A stretch of DNA of 6,442 nucleotides from contig JAGTRA010000054.1 of the NCBI GenBank assembly GCA_018396935.1, positions 383 to 6,824 of the forward strand, read 5' to 3'. Within the stretch, counting starts at the first letter, position 1, and every line of letters starts with the position of its first letter. The translations under genes and the position numbers were made by a program. Under the pieces are notes generated by a model. It searched no databases and was not told the DNA's origin. It saw nothing but the letters and a program-made list of their open reading frames with translations. The DNA comes from Candidatus Bathyarchaeota archaeon (GTDB lineage Archaea; Thermoproteota; Bathyarchaeia; Bathyarchaeales; Bathycorpusculaceae). Shown in pieces: positions 1 through 5,862 of the stretch.

Positions 1-187
1 GGAGCGCAACAATTGTTGAGGCTAAAAGAAATGAAGAATTCCAGTTTACAGTAATATATGACGCATAATTTAGCAGTTTGTAAATGTAGACAAGGAGGAA
101 TATGGCTAAGCCAATTATTGAGCCTAAAATTAAGGGCAGCACCCAATACTTTGCTACTTCAAAGAATCTTTCACTGCTCAGTCTCAA
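1..187 (-). CDS. Partial small membrane protein, N-terminal part only, function unknown
   Basis: An open frame of 62 codons runs from a TTG at 187-185 to the left edge with no stop. The product is strongly hydrophobic: a short polar start (residues 1-14), one clear membrane segment at about residues 15-36 (WVLPLILGSIIGLAIFLLVY in its core), a short loop containing VNWNSS, and a second hydrophobic run beginning near residue 52. This pattern suggests an integral membrane protein with at least two helices. The TTG start is inferred: it is preceded by GAGGAG about 10 nt upstream and follows an in-frame TGA. It overlaps the end of the upstream gene by 17 nt in a different frame, so the two are probably co-transcribed and translationally coupled. 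I do not recognise the family. The C-terminus is outside the window. Confidence 0.55.
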   Translation of the reverse strand, partial: MRLSSERFFEVAKYWVLPLILGSIIGLAIFLLVYIYKLLNYASYITVNWNSSFLLASTIVAL

Positions 188-473
188 ATTTTGTCAGCTC
201 CTCATCTGCACTCTGTTCTATTTCTGCCAGCTTTCTAATGTCGCACGTTCCATACTTTTTGACGACTATAACCAGCAAAGCTAACACTATGGCGGTTACG
301 CAAGTGTCCGTGGAAAAAGCAAGTATCAGAAACGCTTCGCCTTGTTTAACCCTTTCCTCCAGATACTCTTGAATGTAGGTTATCGTTTGCTGAGGTCTCC
401 GCATCGCTGCGGATCCCTCACCGTTTGCTGAGGTCTCCGCATCCTCAAGCAAGTAAGCGTACTTAGCCCTCAA
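171..473 (-). CDS. Small single-pass membrane protein, function unknown
   Basis: The frame encodes 100 residues from a TTG start at 473, or 77 residues from an internal ATG at 404-402 (Met24). The TTG has a GTGAT ribosome-binding-like element 5 nt upstream. The ATG has a GGTGAGG element about 11 nt upstream and begins the part that looks most protein-like. The product has an amphipathic, charged stretch (about residues 30-46, containing YIQEYLEERVKQ), one hydrophobic segment (about 47-71, ending in LALLVIVVKKYG, with a buried Asp56 and Cys58), and an acidic C-terminal tail (72-100) with DEEL and ETEQ. By the positive-inside rule the KK after the helix suggests a cytoplasmic tail. It overlaps the next minus-strand membrane gene by 17 nt, implying one transcript. 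A 22-bp direct repeat covers the start region and makes the true start uncertain. No family was recognised. A frameshifted single gene spanning this frame and the next cannot be excluded. Confidence 0.55.
   Translation of the reverse strand: MRAKYAYLLEDAETSANGEGSAAMRRPQQTITYIQEYLEERVKQGEAFLILAFSTDTCVTAIVLALLVIVVKKYGTCDIRKLAEIEQSADEELTKFETEQ
384..443. repeat. 22-bp direct repeat, two copies, over a gene start
   Basis: Two perfect 22-bp copies lie at 384-405 and 422-443, separated by 16 bp (period 38 bp). The bases flanking each copy differ. On the minus strand both copies contain ATGCGGAGACCTCAGC. Because 38 is not a multiple of three, the copies are read in different frames in the membrane-protein ORF: the upstream copy as DAETSAN, the downstream one as MRRPQQT. 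Starting at the upstream ATG gives only a 20-residue peptide that ends in TAA. This looks like a local duplication of the 5' end of the gene. Confidence 0.85.
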
Positions 474-484
474 TCTTCATCACT

Positions 485-506
485 TAAAGGAAAGAATATT
501 CCTTTA
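485..506. repeat. Inverted repeat (8-bp stem, 6-nt loop)
   Basis: TAAAGGAA at 485-492 is the reverse complement of TTCCTTTA at 499-506, around a 6-nt loop. It lies between the 3' end of tRNA-Ala and the first possible start of the minus-strand membrane gene. It could be a leader hairpin of that gene, an operator, or part of tRNA 3' processing or termination. It is A/T rich, so chance is possible. Confidence 0.45.
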
Positions 507-521
507 GTTAAGGATTCGCTT

Positions 522-527
522 AAAAAA
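522..527 (-). terminator. T-run terminator after tRNA-Ala
   Basis: Read on the minus strand, six T residues lie 6 nt past the discriminator base of the tRNA. Short T-runs directly after tRNA genes are typical archaeal terminators. The same T/A-rich stretch could also act as the TATA region for the minus-strand membrane genes downstream. Confidence 0.55.
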
Positions 528-532
528 TTAAG

Positions 533-606
533 TGGACCGGGCGGGATTTGAACCCGCGACTTCCGCCGTGCGAGGGCGGCGTTCGTACCAGCTGAACTAC
601 CGGCCC
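533..606 (-). tRNA. tRNA-Ala, anticodon CGC
   Basis: The 74-nt minus-strand sequence folds into a full cloverleaf. The acceptor stem is GGGCCGG/CCGGTCC, the D stem GTTC/GAAC with loop AGCTGGTAC, the anticodon stem CCGCC/GGCGG with loop CTCGCAC, a 5-nt variable loop, and the T stem GCGGG/CCCGC with loop TTCAAAT. The anticodon CGC is at 572-570 and reads the Ala codon GCG. The acceptor stem has the G3:U70 wobble pair, the classic identity element for alanyl-tRNA synthetase, which independently supports the Ala call. The discriminator base is A. CCA is not encoded (CTT follows), so it must be added by the CCA-adding enzyme. There is no intron. A T-run follows, and a TATA-like element lies upstream. 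Confidence 0.97.
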
Positions 607-633
607 ATATTCCCTTGAATTTGACTTCATGAG

Positions 634-641
634 AAATTTAG
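634..641 (-). promoter_or_regulatory. Candidate TATA box for tRNA-Ala
   Basis: On the minus strand CTAAATTT is centred about 31 bp upstream of the mature tRNA 5' end. That would place transcription start a few nt before the tRNA, leaving a short leader for RNase P. The element is not a strong consensus match. The rest of 607-790 holds no convincing gene. Confidence 0.4.
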
Positions 642-796
642 AGCTTTCGGAGTATTTGGCTCAGGAGTATGCCCCCTCGTCATCTCATGCTCAGCGAAGA
701 GAGGAGGCCCCTCATCGCCACCAAAAATTTGTTAAGGCGTCGTCTTAAAGCCTTTTGCGTGAAATCGAAATTTAGAAGGGCTAATTTAATGGAAAT

Positions 797-823
797 ATTT
801 ATACATGGAGTGGAGGTTATATT
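797..823 (+). promoter_or_regulatory. Promoter region of the KaiC-like/HTH operon
   Basis: There are two TATA-like candidates. TTTATACA at 798-805 has purine-rich GGAAATA before it and would give a start near 826-830 with a leader of about 30 nt. TTATATT at 817-823, preceded by GGAGG, would give a start near 845 with a leader that barely includes the ribosome binding site. The first seems more likely on leader length. Only an experimental start site would decide. Confidence 0.45.
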
Positions 824-847
824 AAAAATCAATGTAGAGTGATTTTT

Positions 848-853
848 GGAGGT
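848..853 (+). promoter_or_regulatory. Ribosome binding site of the KaiC-like gene
   Basis: GGAGGT lies 5 nt before the ATG at 859. This fixes the start there, not at the adjacent in-frame TTG at 856. Confidence 0.8.
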
Positions 854-858
854 TTTTG

Positions 859-1626
859 ATGAGTGAGCGTGTAGATGTCGGCATTCCTGGTATGAATGAA
901 ATATTGAATGGTGGCATACCCCGTAGGAATGTTGTCCTTTTATCAGGTGGCCCTGGAACTGGAAAATCCATTTTTGGCCAACAATTTCTCTATGCGGGCT
1001 TTAAGCTTGGGGAACCTGGCGTATTGGTAACCCTTGAGGAGCACCCTGTCCAGGTTAGAATTAACATGGATCGCTTTGGATGGGAGCCTAGGCGTTATGA
1101 GCAGGAAGGAAAATTCGCGATAGTAGATGCCTTTACGTCTGGGATAGGTGAAGCAGCAAAAAAAGAGCGCTACGTTGTTAAGGATCCAGATGATATTCCA
1201 AGCTTTCTTGACATTATACGTCAAGCTATAACGGATATTAATGCTGAACGAGTTGTTATCGACTCTGTTTCGACATTATATATGACGAAGCCAATGCTAG
1301 CTAGGTCCACCCTTATGCTTATTAAAAAGGTTCTTGCAGGATTAGGCTGCACAGGCTTTCTTGTTAGCCAAGTTAGTGTAACTGATAGGGGGTTTGGAGG
1401 CCCCGGCGTTGAACACGCAGCTGATGGAATTATTAGGCTTGACTTAGACGAGTATCAAGGAGAACTTAAGCGTTCAATAATTGTTTGGAAGATGCGTGGC
1501 ACTAGTCACTCAATGAAGCGTCATCCCTTTGATATAACAAGTAAAGGTATAATAGTATATCCGAATAAAACTATCAAGATAACCCCTAGAGGATTTATGG
1601 AGGGGGGAGGTGAGGGTTATGAGTGA
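859..1626 (+). CDS. KaiC-like single-domain RecA-fold ATPase
   Basis: The 255-residue protein is one KaiC/RadA-type ATPase domain, probably cytosolic and assembling into a ring (family knowledge). Visible motifs are: N-terminal [15 protein letters not shown], Walker A GGPGTGKS at residues 30-37, the paired catalytic glutamates Glu60-Glu61 in VTLEEHP, Walker B VVIDS with Asp135, the SQVS stretch at 170-173, [12 protein letters not shown] at 183-194, and the inter-subunit KMRGTSH motif at 211-217. All expected nucleotide-binding and catalytic residues are present, so it should bind and hydrolyse ATP. It has one domain, unlike the two-domain cyanobacterial clock KaiC. No clear autophosphorylation Ser-Thr pair can be assigned by eye. 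The C-terminal tail (about 243-255, EGGGEGYE) is glycine rich partly because its codons contain the ribosome binding site of the next gene, which it overlaps by 8 nt. Archaeal KaiC-like ATPases are thought to act as signalling hubs. The specific target here is unknown. Confidence 0.93.
   Translation: MSERVDVGIPGMNEILNGGIPRRNVVLLSGGPGTGKSIFGQQFLYAGFKLGEPGVLVTLEEHPVQVRINMDRFGWEPRRYEQEGKFAIVDAFTSGIGEAAKKERYVVKDPDDIPSFLDIIRQAITDINAERVVIDSVSTLYMTKPMLARSTLMLIKKVLAGLGCTGFLVSQVSVTDRGFGGPGVEHAADGIIRLDLDEYQGELKRSIIVWKMRGTSHSMKRHPFDITSKGIIVYPNKTIKITPRGFMEGGGEGYE
1606..1613 (+). promoter_or_regulatory. Ribosome binding site of the HTH gene, inside the ATPase gene
   Basis: GGAGGTGA is a full match to the archaeal anti-Shine-Dalgarno sequence and sits 5 nt before ATG 1619. 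It supports that ATG over the in-frame GTG at 1610, which overlaps the site itself. It lies within the last codons of the upstream ATPase gene and implies coupled translation. Confidence 0.85.
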
Positions 1627-2128
1627 AATTGAAGTCCCCCTGAAACCCATAGGCCGTGAAGATATTCAAAAACTTGAAGCAGTTTTGCTTCTTGGAACAG
1701 TTTCAAGACAGGATGTTATTGAGAAAATGCGTTGTGCTGATCCAAAGGATCGTATAACATGGATAGATTCATTAGCTGTTGCTGCAGGCGCTCTTGCTAG
1801 AGAAAAAGCAGGTATGACTGTTACAAAAATAGCTGACGAACTTGGAAGAGGCGAACAGACAATACGATCCCACTTAACTGGGAAGACTGAAGCAGGCCGC
1901 CTAGTCAGAGAAACCTATGAAATGCTACTACGTGGAGAAAAGGTTCTGCCATTTTTAGTAAAGGAGGCAGAAGCTCCATCTAAAGAGGAAGTGGATAAAC
2001 TTAAGCAGGAACTAGAAAAGGAACGGAGAGAAAAATCTGAACTTCAAGAAAAATTAAATAAACTTCAAGAAAAAATAGATAATGCCTCAAAAGCACTAGA
2101 AGCGGTTATAAATCAGCTTAAAACCTAA
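1619..2128 (+). CDS. Predicted HTH DNA-binding protein with C-terminal coiled coil
   Basis: The 169-residue product has three visible parts. Residues 1-60 are a mostly helical N-terminal region ([19 protein letters not shown], then [15 protein letters not shown]). Residues about 61-90 look like a helix-turn-helix: [21 protein letters not shown] has the usual pattern of a positioning helix (VTKIADELG), a turn, and a recognition helix (EQTIRSHL). Residues about 122-168 are a highly charged heptad-like coiled coil rich in Lys, Glu and Leu, probably for dimerisation or for binding a partner. The architecture resembles archaeal predicted transcriptional regulators of the COG1318 kind; that assignment is from memory. 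No membrane segment or signal peptide is seen. The gene starts inside the KaiC-like ATPase gene (8-nt overlap), so the two proteins are made together and plausibly interact, with the ATPase as the sensor or switch and this protein as the DNA-binding output. That partnership is inference. Confidence 0.8.
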   Translation: MSEIEVPLKPIGREDIQKLEAVLLLGTVSRQDVIEKMRCADPKDRITWIDSLAVAAGALAREKAGMTVTKIADELGRGEQTIRSHLTGKTEAGRLVRETYEMLLRGEKVLPFLVKEAEAPSKEEVDKLKQELEKERREKSELQEKLNKLQEKIDNASKALEAVINQLKT

Positions 2129-2159
2129 AGCTTTCTATTTTTAGCCCTTTTAGCTTTTT
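2127..2159 (+). terminator. T-rich terminator of the KaiC-like/HTH operon
   Basis: The stop codon is followed directly by pyrimidine-rich DNA with three T-runs (2138-2142, 2148-2151, 2155-2159). AAAGCT at 2127-2132 can pair with AGCTTT at 2152-2157, although the stem is short and the loop is 19 nt. Multiple T-runs alone suffice for archaeal RNA polymerase. The facing ileS gene ends at 2162, so only 33 bp separate the two convergent genes. No comparable T-run was seen for ileS on the minus strand. Confidence 0.55.
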
Positions 2160-2161
2160 AC

Positions 2162-5100
2162 CTATAGTATGGCTATTTGTATTTCACTTTCGTCCAATTG
2201 ATATCGATGCCACTTAGCCTCTAGCTTTGGCTGGCCGCTATAAAGCTGAACTTCTCTGGCTCGAACCAATTCAGCCATTTGGCTGGTGAAAGGCTTAAGC
2301 AGTTTGAGCTGTTCTTCATTAAGGCCGGCAATGTAGACGCTTCCAATAATTTCTGTTGGTATAAAGCCTAACTCCTTCCTTAAGGCTTGAACCCTTCTAG
2401 CTATGTCACGCATTAATCCCTCGCCTAAGAGTTGCTCATCTCGCTGAATATCTAGGTAAACGGTTATGCCTCCTTCTGATGCGTAAGCCCACTTTTCAGC
2501 TACTGTTTCATCTTGAATGTTTTTTGGCGGCTCTTGGAGATACTCAACCTCTTTAACATTTGCCATTTCTAGGAAAAGCTCATTTAGGGGTTTCAACAGC
2601 TGGCAAATACTTTCTGGAGCAATGATTATAGCCTTCCTCAGGGGCCACCTCCGCTTTACTTTAGCCTTTTGCCTAGCTGAGTATACTGCTGAAACACAGG
2701 TGAAGAGTTTTTCAAAAGCTTCTTCAAGGGCAGGGTTTCTAACCTTCCAATCAGGTTTAGGCCAACTTTCAAAGTTCACTGATTCAGGAAGATCGGGATT
2801 AAGTTTTCTGTAAATCTTTTGGTATAAGAATTCACTGAGGAAGGGTGTAACGGGGTTGAAGAGCAGCACCATTGTTTTAAGTATATGCCAAAGGCATGCA
2901 TATATGGCTAGACGCCTATTCAACGTTTCAGGGTCATCAGTCCACAGCTCTTTTCGAATCATGGGGACATATAGGCGGCTTACAACTTCCACAATAAAGT
3001 TTTCAATTTCAACCATGGCTAAGTTAAATTCGCAACTTTCAAGTTTTGCTGTGTACTCTGCAATGGTGTGTTGAAGCTTAGAGAGAACCCAAAGATCTGG
3101 ATTACTCAACAATCCTCTATTCATTGCCCATTCCAGGCTATGCTCCCTTGGATTAAATCCATCATAGACAGCATTTTGTACGAAGAAGCGGTTAAGGTGA
3201 TATAGTGTTGAAAGCACTTGATATGGGCGCCGTCTCATTTCTTCAAGGTCAAAGTTCATGAAATCTATCGGTGAACATTTCCTCATCATATAGAACCTAA
3301 AAACATCCGCTGAGGCATTCTCCAGTAACTTCTTGACTTCAATAACGTTGCCGAGGCTCTTACTCATTTTTCTTCCTTGAGCATCTTGCGTTAAGCCCTG
3401 AAATAGAAAAGCCTTGTATGGAGCTTCAGCCTTACCCGTTAAAATTACATGTTCAAGGAGGAGGGAGTTAGCCCAACCCCTAGTCTGATCTATACCTTCT
3501 GTTAAAAAGTCAACGGGGACAAATCTTTCAAATTCTTCATCTGTAAAGCGGGCATATGGTGCTGCTCCACTATTATGCCAAGTATCAAGCACGAAAGGCT
3601 CCCTATACATGATTCCTCCACATTTTTCGCATTGAATTTTAATGCGGTCTATCCAAGGCTTATGGAGCTCGAAGTGGCCTTGCGGCTTCTCTATAGCCCT
3701 TTCAAGAAGTTCACGCTTACTAGCTATAAGCGTCTTATAGCCGCATTTCTCACAAACCCAGATTGGCAAAGGAGCACCCCAAACTCTTTCGCGGGATATA
3801 CACCAAGGCTTCCCCTCTTTAAGGAATGATATAAAGCGGTTCTTCGGCTGTTCGAAGTAATATTCGACCTTCTCCGCAGCTTCCACAACTTTATCGTTAA
3901 TCTTATCTGTTCTGAGGAAGTACTCCCTCCTTGCAAGCCAAATGATTCTGTGGTGGGAGCGCCAGCAAGTTGGATATTCATGTTTTATCGTTTTAACTTG
4001 AACAAGTAGACCACGCTTCCTTAACTCTTCAATAACTCTTTCATCAGCATCTCTAGCAAATAAGCCACTAAATGCTCCAGCTTCATTAGTGAACTTCACT
4101 TCATCATCAAATGGGGCGAAAACAGGAGCACCCCTCTTCCTAGCGGCTTCAAAGTCTTCTTCACCATTTCCCGGCGATAAGTGGACAACACCTGTTGCGG
4201 TATTAACGTCCACAAAGTCCTCACATACAACCCTGTGTACTAGTGGATGCTCATCAAACTCAGCCTGTTTAGGAATAAGATCCTTGAATGGATAATCATA
4301 TTTGATCCCCTCAAGGCTTCTGCCAGGCATGGTATCTACAATTCTATACTCAGATATGTTGAGCTCCTGCATTAATGGCTCAACCCGTTGTCTAACAATT
4401 ATCCAGTTTTCATTTCCAACTTGCACCTTGGCATATTCTGCATCGGGGTGAACTGCAAGCATTAGATCAGTAACTATCGTGAAAGGCATAGTTGTCCAGA
4501 TTAGGAAGTAATCGTTATCACTGCCTGCCAACTTAAATTTGAAGTAAAGTGATGGATCTTCTACCTCCTTATAGGAGCCTTCATACCCAACCTCTGCGCT
4601 GCTTAAGCTTGTTTGACACCCTGGGCAATATGCTACAACATAATAGCCTTCTTCAAGGAGGCCTTGCTCCCAAGCCCTCTTAAGATATTGCCACTCTCGC
4701 TCAATGTACTCGTCTGTATAAGTCCAATAAGCTTTCCTCTGATCTATAAAGAGGCCAAGCTTCTTGTCAGCTTCAACCCACTCCTTATGATAGCGCATTA
4801 TGGTCTTTTTACATTCCTCAACAAAGCGTTCCTCGCCAACACGTTCAAGAAGTTCTCTCTTGTTTTTAACACCTAACAGTTTTTCAACTTCAAGTTCCAC
4901 AGGAAGCCCTTGACAGTCCCAGCCTGCCCAGAAGGGTATAAAGTAGCCTTGCATGGTTTTCCATCGATAGCGGAGGTCTTTCATGATGCGTCCTCGAGCA
5001 TGACCTACATGGGGTATTCCATTGAGGGTTGGAGGCCCCTCTACATACCCAAGAACGCCTATGTTATTCTTCATCCTAAGCTCCATGAGTTTTTCCTGTA

Positions 5101-5203
5101 TGCAATTTTTCTCCCAGAACTCACGGATTTCCCTTTCAATTTCCAGCGGGCGGTAATCCATGCTTAATAATTTTACAAAATCAGCCTCGAATTTGTCGAT
5201 CAC
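2162..5203 (-). CDS. ileS: Isoleucyl-tRNA synthetase
   Basis: This complete class I aminoacyl-tRNA synthetase charges tRNA-Ile with isoleucine in the cytosol. At 1013 residues it has the usual length of the family. In order: the Rossmann catalytic core with the HIGH-type motif HVGH at residues 65-68 after GPPTLNGIP; GWDCQGLPVE at 94-103; the inserted CP1 editing domain with WTTMPFT at 236-242 and TGVVHLSPGNGEEDF at 337-351; CISRERVWGAPLPIW at 468-482; two Cys-x-x-Cys zinc-type pairs (484/487 and 525/528); LDTWHNSG at 539-546; DQTRGW at 572-577; and the KMSKS loop at 612-616. The helical anticodon-binding region follows (RRWPLRKA at 851-858), then a C-terminal domain containing GEGLMRDIARRVQALRKELG at 927-946. 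The extra C-terminal domain fits the archaeal/eukaryal type. GTG at 5203 was chosen as start because GTGAT lies 5 nt upstream and a TATA box about 50 bp upstream. ATG 5161 would give 999 residues but lacks a ribosome binding site. Confidence 0.97.
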   Translation of the reverse strand: MIDKFEADFVKLLSMDYRPLEIEREIREFWEKNCIQEKLMELRMKNNIGVLGYVEGPPTLNGIPHVGHARGRIMKDLRYRWKTMQGYFIPFWAGWDCQGLPVELEVEKLLGVKNKRELLERVGEERFVEECKKTIMRYHKEWVEADKKLGLFIDQRKAYWTYTDEYIEREWQYLKRAWEQGLLEEGYYVVAYCPGCQTSLSSAEVGYEGSYKEVEDPSLYFKFKLAGSDNDYFLIWTTMPFTIVTDLMLAVHPDAEYAKVQVGNENWIIVRQRVEPLMQELNISEYRIVDTMPGRSLEGIKYDYPFKDLIPKQAEFDEHPLVHRVVCEDFVDVNTATGVVHLSPGNGEEDFEAARKRGAPVFAPFDDEVKFTNEAGAFSGLFARDADERVIEELRKRGLLVQVKTIKHEYPTCWRSHHRIIWLARREYFLRTDKINDKVVEAAEKVEYYFEQPKNRFISFLKEGKPWCISRERVWGAPLPIWVCEKCGYKTLIASKRELLERAIEKPQGHFELHKPWIDRIKIQCEKCGGIMYREPFVLDTWHNSGAAPYARFTDEEFERFVPVDFLTEGIDQTRGWANSLLLEHVILTGKAEAPYKAFLFQGLTQDAQGRKMSKSLGNVIEVKKLLENASADVFRFYMMRKCSPIDFMNFDLEEMRRRPYQVLSTLYHLNRFFVQNAVYDGFNPREHSLEWAMNRGLLSNPDLWVLSKLQHTIAEYTAKLESCEFNLAMVEIENFIVEVVSRLYVPMIRKELWTDDPETLNRRLAIYACLWHILKTMVLLFNPVTPFLSEFLYQKIYRKLNPDLPESVNFESWPKPDWKVRNPALEEAFEKLFTCVSAVYSARQKAKVKRRWPLRKAIIIAPESICQLLKPLNELFLEMANVKEVEYLQEPPKNIQDETVAEKWAYASEGGITVYLDIQRDEQLLGEGLMRDIARRVQALRKELGFIPTEIIGSVYIAGLNEEQLKLLKPFTSQMAELVRAREVQLYSGQPKLEAKWHRYQLDESEIQIAIL

Positions 5204-5250
5204 CTTTCATCACGTTTGCACCCGCAAATACACCACAATATCAGTCAGCA

Positions 5251-5258
5251 AGATATAA
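5251..5258 (-). promoter_or_regulatory. TATA box for ileS
   Basis: On the minus strand AAAAAAGGTTATATCT places a good TATA element (TTATATCT, 5258-5251) after a purine-rich BRE-like stretch. Transcription would start near 5229, giving a leader of about 25 nt before the GTG at 5203. This supports that start over the ATG at 5161. The intergenic stretch 5270-5381 otherwise shows no convincing gene. Confidence 0.6.
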
Positions 5259-5381
5259 CCTTTTTTGAGGATAACTTAAGCGATTATGGATAAGTTTAGT
5301 AAGGAATCCAAATACAGCTATGGAGCTGCAGTCTATTACAATGGTGGCTAGAGGCTTTAAGGCAGTAACAAGCCAAATCGA

Positions 5382-5765
5382 TTAAAATATGTAATCTCTA
5401 AGGTCAGAGCTTTTTGCTATACATACACTGTGACGTGCAAGCGTATCCTCTATAGTTTCCCTAAGCTCCTCCTCTGTTATAAAGCCAACAACTTGTGCTA
5501 CTGCCCTGCCGCTACAAAAGAAAATCAAGGTAGGTGTCCCTGTAACGCCGAGACTTATTGCTAACTCTCGATTCTCTACAGACTCTAAAACATTTAGCTT
5601 AGCAAACTTAACCTTCCCCTCATACTCCGCCGCTACCTTGTTGAATATTGGCTCCATCTCCCTGCACCATGGGCATCGCTCATGCCAAAAGTACACTACT
5701 GTTAAAACATTAGAGCGGATAATCTCCTCATCCCAATTACGGCTATCTACATTAATCACAGGCAT
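5382..5765 (-). CDS. Thioredoxin-like protein with CPWC active site
   Basis: The 127-residue protein has a thioredoxin fold: the strand LTVVYFWHERCPWCREMEP carries the redox pair Cys31 and Cys34, followed by KVKFAKLNVLE, and then GVTGTPTLIFF with the cis-proline at Pro78, and a closing GFITEEELRETIEDTL helix. It should act as a cytosolic thiol-disulfide reductase or oxidoreductase; no signal peptide or membrane segment is seen. The active site is CPWC and not the CGPC of standard thioredoxins, so redox potential and partners may differ. There are two further cysteines, Cys84 just after the cis-Pro strand and Cys115 in a short C-terminal extension (about 111-127, ending SSDLRDYIF). The start at ATG 5765 has no strong ribosome binding site but a TATA element about 28 bp upstream, which suggests a leaderless or nearly leaderless mRNA. 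It is divergent from the flavodiiron gene, and lies upstream of ileS on the same strand, 178 bp away. Confidence 0.9.
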   Translation of the reverse strand: MPVINVDSRNWDEEIIRSNVLTVVYFWHERCPWCREMEPIFNKVAAEYEGKVKFAKLNVLESVENRELAISLGVTGTPTLIFFCSGRAVAQVVGFITEEELRETIEDTLARHSVCIAKSSDLRDYIF

Positions 5766-5789
5766 AATAATAACTCTCTAATTTTCATG

Positions 5790-5796
5790 ATATAAG
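5790..5796 (-). promoter_or_regulatory. TATA box for the thioredoxin-like gene
   Basis: On the minus strand AAGGCTTATATC gives a TATA element centred about 28 bp from the ATG at 5765. It resembles the ileS promoter (AAAGGTTATATC). The spacing predicts a start site at or within a few nt of the ATG. Confidence 0.55.
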
Positions 5797-5805
5797 CCTT
5801 GACAG

Positions 5806-5862
5806 TACATTATTTTGGAAATGTTCATTAATCCGAGCTGCCTTATTATGTACCGGTGGGGG
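5806..5862 (+). promoter_or_regulatory. Candidate promoter and ribosome binding site of the flavodiiron gene
   Basis: An A/T-rich TATA-like stretch (ACATTATTTT, 5807-5816) would start transcription near 5838-5840. GGTGGGGG at 5855-5862 is a plausible ribosome binding site, though 12 nt from the TTG start is a little long. TTATTATG at 5843-5850 is an alternative TATA that would give a nearly leaderless mRNA. Confidence 0.35.

Noticed and set aside
3..68. Plus-strand open frame from the left edge (SATIVEAKRNEEFQFTVIYDA then stop), possible C-terminus of an upstream gene
   Set aside because: It is short and antisense to the minus-strand hydrophobic frame, which stays open across the same stretch and is linked to an upstream overlapping gene. 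Sequence left of the window could revive it.
102..284. Plus-strand 60-codon ORF with GGAGGA just before its ATG
   Set aside because: It is antisense to two better membrane-protein frames. The GGAGG arises from Phe-Leu-Leu codons of the minus-strand membrane helix, and its product has no recognisable pattern.
477..483. GTGATGA on the minus strand, a match to the C box of C/D guide RNAs
   Set aside because: No D or D' box (CTGA) at the right distance and no C' box; more likely a ribosome-binding element.
720..780. Imperfect AAGGC/GCCTT pairing near 735-760 as a possible terminator or riboswitch
   Set aside because: The stem is only 5 bp with no wider fold, and no gene ends just before it on either strand.
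943..1224. Minus-strand 93-codon ORF inside the KaiC-like gene
   Set aside because: It is the antisense shadow of a gene with clear Walker motifs.
2517..5167. Several plus-strand ORFs of 68-98 codons and one minus-strand alternate-frame ORF (3724-3981) inside ileS
   Set aside because: All lie within a complete, well-conserved synthetase frame and show no family motifs.
5275..5385. Plus-strand frame of 36 codons ending ARGFKAVTSQID, between ileS and the thioredoxin-like gene
   Set aside because: The only ATG leaves 21 codons, there is no ribosome binding site, and it overlaps the 3' end of the thioredoxin-like gene. It could be a degraded remnant but nothing supports that.
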